NCBI GenBank assembly: GCA_020426085.1
Contig: JAGQQP010000346.1
Location: forward strand, 1-5,098
Reading direction: 5' to 3'
DNA from: Planctomycetaceae bacterium
Lineage (GTDB): Bacteria > Planctomycetota > Planctomycetia > Planctomycetales > Planctomycetaceae
Length of the DNA: 5,098 nt
The stretch's first letter is position 1; the number at the start of each line of letters is the position of its first letter. A program made the position numbers and the translations under genes. This document shows, one piece after another, positions 1 through 5,098 of this stretch. A model generated the notes under the pieces. The model did not search any database, was not told the DNA's origin, and saw nothing but the letters and a program-made list of their open reading frames with translations.

Positions 1-1
1 C

Positions 2-403
2 ACCAAAGAGTGGGAAGGCTATACGATCCAGGCAGATATTGCTTTTAAAGATATCAAAGAAGAGGAGTACCTGGGAATTTTTTTCAGCGGCGGCCGTGCT
101 CCCGAGTACATTCGCGACGATGAAGATCTGATTCGGATCACTCAGCATTTCTTTGAGAAGAATAAACCCGTTGCTTCCGTGTGTCATGGCGTAGAAATTC
201 CAGCACGTGCCGGTTGTGTGAAAGGGCGTCGTATGGCGACCGTTCCCAAATGCCAGTTCGATCTGGAAGTCTGTGGCGGTATTTTCGTGAATGAACCCTG
301 TGTAATTGACGGCAATATGGTCAGTGGGCGTACGTATCACGATCATGGTCAATACATCGGTCCCTGGATGAAAATGCTGGATGAGGCACGAAATCAGTAC
401 TGA
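2..403 (+). CDS. DJ-1/PfpI family protein, C-terminal part (5' truncated by window edge)
   Basis: The frame is open from the left edge to a TGA at 401-403, immediately followed by an in-frame TAA (tandem stop). It gives 133 visible residues; PfpI-type proteins are usually about 170-190 residues, so roughly the first 40-55 are missing. Seen: the GGRAPEYIR segment (visible residues 30-38) with the conserved Glu35, then the nucleophile elbow ASVCHG (58-63) with Cys61 and His62, then a VIDGNMVSGR strand (101-110). This Glu/Cys/His arrangement is the hallmark of the class I glutamine-amidotransferase-like PfpI/YhbO group. Members have been assigned protease, deglycase/glyoxalase or stress-protection roles; which applies here cannot be told. 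No signal peptide is visible because the N-terminus is missing. The visible part has five cysteines (61, 72, 84, 91, 100), more than I would expect. A GTG at 179 is internal, not the true start, because homology continues upstream. The gene ends 42 bases before the oxidoreductase on the same strand, so co-transcription is plausible. Confidence 0.93.
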   Translation, partial: TKEWEGYTIQADIAFKDIKEEEYLGIFFSGGRAPEYIRDDEDLIRITQHFFEKNKPVASVCHGVEIPARAGCVKGRRMATVPKCQFDLEVCGGIFVNEPCVIDGNMVSGRTYHDHGQYIGPWMKMLDEARNQY

Positions 404-433
404 TAAAATGTTTTGAAATCACTCGATCAATCA

Positions 434-439
434 GAGGAG
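434..439 (+). promoter_or_regulatory. Ribosome binding site GAGGAG for the oxidoreductase
   Basis: GAGGAG lies six bases before the ATG at 446. It supports that start over the upstream in-frame TTG at 413, which would add eleven residues ahead of the Tat motif and has no comparable site before it. Confidence 0.8.
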
Positions 440-445
440 ACTGCG

Positions 446-1774
446 ATGACTTCACAAAAACTATCTCGTCGAACATTTGTTAAAACAGCAGCTGCCGGGC
501 TGCCCCTGGCCTGTCTGGCGCCGGGAGTTTTTGTGAATACGGCTCGTGCTGCCGAGAAGGCCCGCAATCCGAATGAACGGTTGAAAATCGGTTCGATCGG
601 TATGCGGTATCAGGGTTCGGTCATTGCGGACAAAGCCCAGCAGTATGGCGACATCGTCGCGATTGCCGACGTGGACCGGGAAATTGCAGAGAAGGCCCGC
701 AAACAGTTCGGCGGAAAAGCGACTCTGTTCGAAGATTATCGGGAAATGCTGGAGAAGGCGGACATCGACGTTGTGACGATTGGTGCCCCCGACCACTGGC
801 ATACCAAAATGCTGATTGATGCCTGTCGTGCCGGCAAGGACGTTTACTGCGAAAAACCATTAACGTTGACTGTCGATGAAGGGAAAATCATCAACAAGGT
901 CGTTAATGAGACCAAGGCTGTCGTTCAGGTCGGAACCTGGCAGAGAAGCGATCACCGTTTCCGTCAGGCCGTCGAAATGATCAAGGATGGACGTATCGGA
1001 AAACTGCAGAAAGTGACTGTCACGCTCAGTAAAAATAAAACAGGAGGCCCGTTCAAGACCGAACCGGTTCCTTCTGTATTGAACTGGGATCTGTGGCAGG
1101 GACAGACACCCGATGTTCCTTACATCAAAGAACGCTGTCATTACACGTTCCGCTGGTGGTACGAGTATTCGGGAGGACAGATGACCGACTGGGGCGCACA
1201 TCATATTGATATCGCCCAGTGGGGGGCCGGAATGCAGGATTCCGGTCCTGTCGATATCGAAGGAACGGCAACGTTCCCGAATGTTGAAAACGGTTACAAT
1301 GTGGCCCTCGATTACCATCTGAAAGCCCGTTATGCCAACGGTGTGGTTCTGGAAGTCAACGATACCGGTCGCACCGGGGTCATGTTCGAAGGAGACGAGG
1401 GACGACTCTTTGTGAACCGGGGTACAATCGCCGGGAAACCAGTGGAAGACCTGGCGAAGAATCCTCTGCCTCGGGAATCGTTCAATGTTTATGCTCATGA
1501 TAATCTTTCGCGACCCCCTCGCATGGGCAAACTGGATGCGATTGTGAATCACATGGGGAACTTCTTCGACTGTATCGAGACGCGGGCGACGCCGATTTCC
1601 AGCGTGCAGAATCAGCATCGTTCGGTGACGGTCTGCCACATTGGAAATATCTCACAGCGTCTGGGCCGCAAACTGACCTGGGATCCGCAACAGGAACAGT
1701 TCGTCGGCGATGCCGAAGCGAACACCTGGCTCAAACGCGAACAGCGTGCCGGTTATGAGATCAAAGATACTTAA
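446..1774 (+). CDS. Tat-exported Gfo/Idh/MocA family NAD(P)-dependent oxidoreductase
   Basis: The protein is 442 residues from the ATG at 446, a usual length for exported family members. Residues 1-35 form a twin-arginine signal: SRRTFVK (7-13), a hydrophobic stretch, and a likely cleavage after A33-R-A35. A Rossmann domain follows, with the glycine motif at 52-57 and IADVD (73-77) at the end of strand 2. APDHWH is at 114-119 and the EKP motif at 136-138, where Lys137 is the expected catalytic/cofactor lysine. VGTWQRS (162-168) leads into the C-terminal alpha/beta domain, with GGQMTDWGAHHID at 243-255 (Asp248 and His252 fit the conserved D-x-x-x-H). The family oxidises or reduces a sugar or cyclitol hydroxyl with NAD(P). 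Tat export suggests folding with bound cofactor before transport, as known for Zymomonas glucose-fructose oxidoreductase. Oddity: in the GxGxxG motif the second glycine is Arg54. The substrate cannot be read from sequence. The PhyH gene follows after 61 bases and a TIM-barrel sugar enzyme comes after that, suggesting a shared sugar pathway. Confidence 0.95.
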   Translation: MTSQKLSRRTFVKTAAAGLPLACLAPGVFVNTARAAEKARNPNERLKIGSIGMRYQGSVIADKAQQYGDIVAIADVDREIAEKARKQFGGKATLFEDYREMLEKADIDVVTIGAPDHWHTKMLIDACRAGKDVYCEKPLTLTVDEGKIINKVVNETKAVVQVGTWQRSDHRFRQAVEMIKDGRIGKLQKVTVTLSKNKTGGPFKTEPVPSVLNWDLWQGQTPDVPYIKERCHYTFRWWYEYSGGQMTDWGAHHIDIAQWGAGMQDSGPVDIEGTATFPNVENGYNVALDYHLKARYANGVVLEVNDTGRTGVMFEGDEGRLFVNRGTIAGKPVEDLAKNPLPRESFNVYAHDNLSRPPRMGKLDAIVNHMGNFFDCIETRATPISSVQNQHRSVTVCHIGNISQRLGRKLTWDPQQEQFVGDAEANTWLKREQRAGYEIKDT

Positions 1775-1825
1775 AGTTCTTTGACTTCTACTACTCGTGA
1801 TTGCTTAACCATTTCTTTTGTTTTC

Positions 1826-1831
1826 AGGAGA
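1826..1831 (+). promoter_or_regulatory. Ribosome binding site AGGAGA for the PhyH-type gene
   Basis: AGGAGA sits four bases before the ATG at 1836. It fixes that start rather than the in-frame TTG at 1818, which would place the ribosome site inside the coding region. Confidence 0.8.
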
Positions 1832-1835
1832 AACG

Positions 1836-2594
1836 ATGACTGTCTCGACCGGGATCATTACCGAAGAACATAAAAAACAGTTTCAGGAAGAAGGCTACTT
1901 CATTCTGGAACGGGCGATTTGTGAAGAACATCTGCAGATTGTTCGCGATGCCTGTGATCACCTGATTGATCTGATGCATGAAGAGATGGATCGCCTGGGA
2001 ACCGATCATATTCACATCAGCCATCGTGGCAAACGCTATCATATCGCGAAGAAATATGATCAGGCGCCGCGGCTGGAAGAATATGTATTCAGTGATCTGA
2101 TGGCAGAAATCTGTAAAGCCACGATCGGGGATACATCGTACCTGTTCTACGATCAGTATGTCGTGAAAGCGGCGGAAAAAGGGATCAAGTTTTCCTGGCA
2201 CCAGGATTCGGGCTACCTTGGTTTCCTGCATCGTCCTTACGTGACCGTCTGGGCTGCCGTCGATGACATGACGCTGGAAAACGGGACGGTCGATGTGCTG
2301 CCTTATTCGACGGTCGGCATTCGTTCGCTGGTCGAGCACATTCGTGATCCGGAAACCGGGGACAAAACCGGTTACTTTGGTAAAGAACCCGGCGTAACCG
2401 CAGTTGTTCCCGCAGGCAGCCTGGCTGTCTTCAGCTCATTGACGTTTCATCGCAGCGGTGCGAACACCACAGATAAGATGCGGCGGGCTTATGTGACCCA
2501 GTATTCTCCCGAACCGATCATTGATCCCGAGACTCAACAGCCTAAGCATCTGGTGGTTCCCTTTTTAAAAGATGGGGAACGAGTCGTTTCTTAA
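1836..2594 (+). CDS. Phytanoyl-CoA dioxygenase (PhyH) family Fe(II)/2-oxoglutarate oxygenase
   Basis: The protein is 252 residues from the ATG at 1836, chosen by its Shine-Dalgarno site; this is a normal length for bacterial PhyH proteins. Seen: an N-terminal [11 protein letters not shown] segment (18-28), typical of the family start. The iron site is His122-Gln-Asp124 in [10 protein letters not shown], with the distal His205 in TFHRSGAN (203-210). Arg216 or Arg217 would bind the 2-oxoglutarate carboxylate. [11 protein letters not shown] (148-158) matches the conserved turn before the 'PGSH'-like element. The facial triad is complete, so the enzyme is probably active, hydroxylating or oxidising a small molecule with O2 and 2-oxoglutarate. 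The substrate is unknown; phytanoyl-CoA itself is unlikely, since the family is broad and the neighbours are sugar enzymes. There is no signal peptide or membrane segment, so it is predicted cytoplasmic, unlike the two exported enzymes either side. The stop is 39 bases before the TIM-barrel start, which favours co-transcription. Confidence 0.93.
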   Translation: MTVSTGIITEEHKKQFQEEGYFILERAICEEHLQIVRDACDHLIDLMHEEMDRLGTDHIHISHRGKRYHIAKKYDQAPRLEEYVFSDLMAEICKATIGDTSYLFYDQYVVKAAEKGIKFSWHQDSGYLGFLHRPYVTVWAAVDDMTLENGTVDVLPYSTVGIRSLVEHIRDPETGDKTGYFGKEPGVTAVVPAGSLAVFSSLTFHRSGANTTDKMRRAYVTQYSPEPIIDPETQQPKHLVVPFLKDGERVVS

Positions 2595-2633
2595 GCCGCT
2601 TCGGATTTCACAGCAACAGAAAGATTCAGATTC

Positions 2634-3575
2634 ATGAACGATCAGCTCAGTCGTCGCGATTTTAATAAACAGCTTCTGGGGACAGCCTGTTCGGCGGGTT
2701 TACTGGGAACGGCGCTGGGAGCCGGGACGGAAGCTTCACAGAAGCCTTTCCAACTGAATTATATTGTCGCTTCCTGTATGTATGGCACACTGCCTTTGGA
2801 GACCATTCTGCAGGAAACGCCGAAAACCGGTGCCGAATATATTGAGATCTGGGCGAAGCGTCACGGCAACCAGCGCGAACAGATTGACGAACTGGGGGTC
2901 GAAAAAACGAAGCAGCTGCTCGACAAGTACAAGATCAAACTGGGGAGCTTCACCTGCTTCAAATACGGTCTGTTTAACATGCGGGGCGAAATGGATCTGG
3001 TCAGTCAACTGGGTGGAGACATGGTGATCTGCAACAGCGGCGGTCCCAAAGGATTGAAAGGGGCCGAGCTGAAAGCGGGGATCAAAGCGTTCGCCGAAAA
3101 ACTCAAACCGCACGTCGCTGCAGCCGAAGAAAAAGGGGTGATGATCGGTCTGGAAAATCATGGCGGCGGACTGATCAACGATCCGGACACACAACGCTGG
3201 CTGATGGAAATGCTGCCCGCGAAGAATTTCGGCATGGCGCTCGCCCCGTATCATCTGGAACAGGATCCGGAAATGATCGGCAAGCTGATCACCGACCTGG
3301 ATGATCGACTGCTGCACTTCCAGGCCTGGCAACATGGTATGGGCTGTACCCAAAAACTTCCCAAAGAACAGGAACTGCTGCAGTTACCCGGACGGGGAGA
3401 TTTAAACTTCGTGCCTCTCCTGGCGGCGCTCAAGAAGATCAATTACCAGGGGCGGACGGAAATCTTCATGCACCCGGTACCGCGCGGCATTCCCATTCTG
3501 CCGACAGCAGAACAGGTGACCGCGGAGATTAATCGCTCCCGTGAATACCTGGAAAATTGCCTGAAGCAGGCTTAA
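2634..3575 (+). CDS. Tat-exported sugar phosphate isomerase/epimerase-like TIM-barrel protein
   Basis: The protein is 313 residues. The ATG at 2634 is preceded only by a weak purine-rich stretch, but it gives a proper twin-arginine signal (SRRDFNK, 6-12, then a Gly/Ala/Leu-rich core to about residue 30), so I keep it. The mature part fits the xylose-isomerase-like TIM barrel (AP endonuclease 2 fold): TGAEYIEIW (65-73) as an early strand, GLENHGG (172-178) with the metal-type Glu174, LLHFQAWQHG (226-235), and TEIFMHPVPRGIPIL (275-289) with the late Glu276. Relatives include sugar epimerases, isomerases and 3-keto-glycoside-processing enzymes. Judged against D-tagatose 3-epimerase from memory, the Asp and His metal-ligand positions are Ala204 and Gln230, so the metal site may be changed or lost. 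A role after the exported oxidoreductase, on an oxidised sugar in the periplasm-like space, is inferred from shared export and proximity. Substrate and exact reaction are unknown. Confidence 0.9.
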   Translation: MNDQLSRRDFNKQLLGTACSAGLLGTALGAGTEASQKPFQLNYIVASCMYGTLPLETILQETPKTGAEYIEIWAKRHGNQREQIDELGVEKTKQLLDKYKIKLGSFTCFKYGLFNMRGEMDLVSQLGGDMVICNSGGPKGLKGAELKAGIKAFAEKLKPHVAAAEEKGVMIGLENHGGGLINDPDTQRWLMEMLPAKNFGMALAPYHLEQDPEMIGKLITDLDDRLLHFQAWQHGMGCTQKLPKEQELLQLPGRGDLNFVPLLAALKKINYQGRTEIFMHPVPRGIPILPTAEQVTAEINRSREYLENCLKQA

Positions 3576-3637
3576 GTGTCGAAGCGGTTTCAGAAACCAA
3601 CTGGTTTATGTGAAACAGGTCGGGTATGATTTTGGAC

Positions 3638-3642
3638 AGGAG
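3638..3642 (+). promoter_or_regulatory. Ribosome binding site AGGAG for the small membrane protein
   Basis: AGGAG lies nine bases before the ATG at 3652. It supports that start over an in-frame GTG at 3610, which would add fourteen non-hydrophobic residues and has no such site upstream. Confidence 0.7.
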
Positions 3643-3651
3643 CTAATTCTC

Positions 3652-4029
3652 ATGTCCGAAGACCAGAACAATGATTCCGGTTATGAAGAATCACAAAATC
3701 CACTTATTCAGATAGCAGCCTTACTGTCACTATTTATTCTGGCAGTGATCGTTCCATTTATTTTTGTTGCTTTCTTTTCGGTCTTAATTGGAAAGGTATC
3801 GCTCAATACCGTTCCCGGGATGTTGTATTATCTGGTTACGTATTTGTTTACTTCATACTCATTAGTAAAACAGTGGGAAGTATTATTTATTACCTGTGCT
3901 TTATTGATCATCATCTTGTTTGTATGGCCCAAACGATTTGATGAAAAGGCCTGGTGTGTGGGGCTTGTTCTTTTTTTTCATTCGATTATTGGCGGATTCT
4001 TTATCTTCGAATCATTGGTAGTGCCATAA
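3652..4029 (+). CDS. Small integral membrane protein of unknown function, AT-rich
   Basis: I do not recognise this gene. It encodes 125 residues: an acidic, polar N-terminus (1-17), a long hydrophobic segment (about 20-46), a second moderately hydrophobic stretch (about 54-70), a third segment (about 76-92, VLFITCALLIIILFVW) and a C-terminal one (about 101-123). That makes three or four membrane spans, with a charged WPKRFDEKAW loop at 92-101. By hand count, 3721-4020 is 36% G+C (108 of 300), against 58% for a sample line inside the oxidoreductase (661-720), and codons are rich in A/T-ending forms. This could reflect the Phe/Ile/Leu content of a membrane protein, a more recent arrival, or both. 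A T8 run at 3971-3978 lies in the last membrane segment. The gaps before it (76 bases) and after it (93 bases) are the widest in the row, so membership of the sugar operon is doubtful. A strong ribosome site and a clean hydrophobic pattern argue that it is real. Confidence 0.75.
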   Translation: MSEDQNNDSGYEESQNPLIQIAALLSLFILAVIVPFIFVAFFSVLIGKVSLNTVPGMLYYLVTYLFTSYSLVKQWEVLFITCALLIIILFVWPKRFDEKAWCVGLVLFFHSIIGGFFIFESLVVP

Positions 4030-4126
4030 CTCTCGGGTCGTACAACTGCAGTATCTGGACGATGGTGCAGTCTATGAAAAACATGAGTTAAACGAATTGA
4101 ACACCGAAGGAAAATCTGACTTATGA
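4022..4126 (+). pseudogene. Start-less open stretch before the sulfatase, possible gene remnant
   Basis: In the frame ending at TGA 4124-4126 there are 34 open codons back to a TAG at 4019-4021. The translation looks like a soluble protein C-terminus, including LDDGAVYEKHEL and ending TEGKSDL. The stop overlaps the sulfatase ATG in the classic ATGA form seen in translationally coupled genes. No ATG or GTG lies in the frame; the only TTG leaves nine codons. It also overlaps the last codons of the membrane protein in another frame. It may be the leftover 3' end of a deleted upstream gene, or chance. I do not recognise the protein. Confidence 0.3.
4107..4111 (+). promoter_or_regulatory. Ribosome binding site AAGGA for the sulfatase
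   Basis: AAGGA lies eleven bases before the ATG at 4123, slightly long spacing but usable. It supports that start over the in-frame ATG at 4138, which would shorten the signal peptide's n-region. Confidence 0.55.
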
Positions 4127-5098
4127 ATGCATTACGCATGGTTCTGGCTTCGATTTCGTTTCTCGTTAGCAGCCTGGTTAGTATGGATCTTGATTCGCTT
4201 CATGCGAAAGAAAAATCCCGGCAACCGAATATTATTCTGGTCATGACCGACGATCAGGGGTATTGGGATACGGAGATATCCGGTAACCCCAAGATCGAAA
4301 CACCGACGATTAAAAAACTGGCAGCGGAAGGGGTCACCTTTACGCGGTTCTATGCCAACATGGTTTGTGCGCCGACCCGGGCCGGGTTGATGACGGGCAG
4401 GCATTATCTGCGAACCGGTCTGTACAATACCCGCTTTGGCGGAGACACACTCGGGCCGAATGAAACGACGATCGCGCAGGTCCTGCAGAAAGCGGGCTAT
4501 AAAACGGGTCTGTTCGGCAAATGGCATCTGGGGCGATACGCGCAGTATCAGCCGCATCGTCGCGGGTTCGATCATTTCTTTGGGCATTATCACGGACACA
4601 TTGAACGCTATACCAATCCCGATCAGGTAGTCGTCAATGGGACTCCCGTGGAGACGCGGGGCTATGTGACCGACCTGTTTACTGATGCCGCCATTGATTT
4701 CATCAGACGCAATCAGCAGCAGCCATTCTTCTGTTATCTGGCTTATAATGCACCACATTCTCCGTTCCTGCTCGATACATCTCATTATGGTCAACCCGAA
4801 GGGGACAAGCTGATTGAAAAATATCTTGCGAAAGGACTGCCACTGCGGGAAGCCCGGATCTATGCCATGATAGAACGCATCGATCAGAATCTGAGCCGCC
4901 TGCTGCAGACTGTCCACGATCTGAAGCTGGATCAGGAGACGGTCGTGATCTTCACCAGCGATAACGGCGGCGTGAGTCGAGGTTTTAAAGCCGGACTCAA
5001 AGGGAGTAAAGCAAGCGCCTATGAAGGGGGGACCCGCGTTCCGTTTGTGGTCCGCTGGACCGATCACTTTCCGGCAGGAAAAACAACCGATGCGATGG
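4123..5098 (+). CDS. Secreted S1-type sulfatase (arylsulfatase-like), 3' truncated by window edge
   Basis: The window holds 325 complete codons; S1 sulfatases are commonly 450-500 residues or more, so about two-thirds is present and no stop is reached. Residues 1-28 are a Sec-type signal (hydrophobic 7-20, likely cleavage after LHA28). Catalytic features in order: MTDDQG (41-46) with metal ligands Asp43 and Asp44; the sulfatase signature Cys82-Ala-Pro-Thr-Arg86 followed by AGLMTGR, where Cys82 would be converted to formylglycine; FGKWHLG (131-137) with Lys133 and His135; NAPHSPF (209-215) with His212; TSDNGG (278-283) with Asp280 and Asn281; and GSKASAYEGGTRVPF (294-308) with Lys296. All expected active-site residues in the visible part are present, so it should hydrolyse sulfate esters outside the cytoplasm, if a formylglycine-generating enzyme exists elsewhere. 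Multiple sulfatases are typical of planctomycetes living on sulfated polysaccharides. The specific substrate is unknown. A 311-codon open frame on the opposite strand is its shadow. Confidence 0.95.
   Translation, partial: MNALRMVLASISFLVSSLVSMDLDSLHAKEKSRQPNIILVMTDDQGYWDTEISGNPKIETPTIKKLAAEGVTFTRFYANMVCAPTRAGLMTGRHYLRTGLYNTRFGGDTLGPNETTIAQVLQKAGYKTGLFGKWHLGRYAQYQPHRRGFDHFFGHYHGHIERYTNPDQVVVNGTPVETRGYVTDLFTDAAIDFIRRNQQQPFFCYLAYNAPHSPFLLDTSHYGQPEGDKLIEKYLAKGLPLREARIYAMIERIDQNLSRLLQTVHDLKLDQETVVIFTSDNGGVSRGFKAGLKGSKASAYEGGTRVPFVVRWTDHFPAGKTTDAM

Noticed and set aside
860..1639. 259-codon open frame on the - strand opposite the oxidoreductase
   Set aside because: It lies wholly inside the well-supported Gfo/Idh/MocA gene, and its translation resembles no family.
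1781..1809. Possible promoter before the PhyH gene: TTGACT, 17 bases, CTTAAC
   Set aside because: The -35 box matches 5 of 6, but the -10 box matches only 3 of 6. With a 61-base gap and same-strand neighbours this is no better than chance.
2596..3587. Eight-base inverted repeat CCGCTTCG (2596-2603) and CGAAGCGG (3580-3587) flanking the TIM-barrel gene
   Set aside because: Such a match between the 39- and 76-base gaps is expected by chance roughly once in twenty such comparisons. No target duplication or other mobile-element sign is present.
3586..3598. Hairpin GGTTT-CAG-AAACC after the TIM-barrel gene as a terminator
   Set aside because: The stem is only five pairs, has just two G-C pairs, and is not followed by a T run.
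3602..3630. TATGAT at 3625-3630 as a -10 box before the membrane protein
   Set aside because: The -10 matches 5 of 6 but no acceptable -35 lies at the right distance (TGGTTT matches 2 of 6). A separate promoter would fit the composition change but is not shown.
4132..5067. 311-codon open frame on the - strand opposite the sulfatase
   Set aside because: The + strand frame has a full set of sulfatase active-site motifs across the same bases. The - strand translation shows no recognisable motif and is a codon-bias shadow.

Overview
The window looks like planctomycete DNA, most like the Gimesia/Rubinisphaera kind. This is inferred from gene content, not from a database search. Two consecutive Tat-exported sugar enzymes (a Gfo/Idh/MocA oxidoreductase and a xylose-isomerase-like TIM barrel), a phytanoyl-CoA-dioxygenase-type oxygenase and a secreted sulfatase, at moderate GC, are typical of that group. 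All supported genes lie on the + strand. The long open frames on the - strand are shadows of these genes.

Layout: (1) 2-403, the C-terminal part of a DJ-1/PfpI-family protein cut by the left edge; (2) 446-1774, a Tat-exported Gfo/Idh/MocA oxidoreductase; (3) 1836-2594, a cytoplasmic PhyH-type non-haem iron dioxygenase; (4) 2634-3575, a Tat-exported sugar isomerase/epimerase-like TIM barrel; (5) 3652-4029, a small AT-rich membrane protein of unknown function; (6) 4022-4126, an open, protein-like stretch with no start codon whose stop overlaps the next ATG; (7) 4123 to the right edge, the first two-thirds or so of a secreted S1-type sulfatase. Gaps between genes are 39-93 bases. No convincing terminator or promoter was found, and no RNA gene, mobile element or CRISPR was seen. 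No gene-free stretch exceeds 100 bases.

How they may work together (inference): the sulfatase removes sulfate esters from an algal or other sulfated glycan. The exported oxidoreductase oxidises a sugar hydroxyl, and the exported TIM-barrel protein isomerises, epimerises or cleaves the keto-sugar. The PhyH oxygenase and the PfpI-like protein act in the cytoplasm on unknown substrates. Genes 1-4 could be one transcription unit. The AT-rich membrane gene interrupts the set and may be unrelated.

Points most worth a second look: the second glycine of the oxidoreductase's nucleotide-binding motif is Arg; two of four expected metal ligands appear replaced in the TIM-barrel protein; and a start-less coding remnant lies just before the sulfatase.
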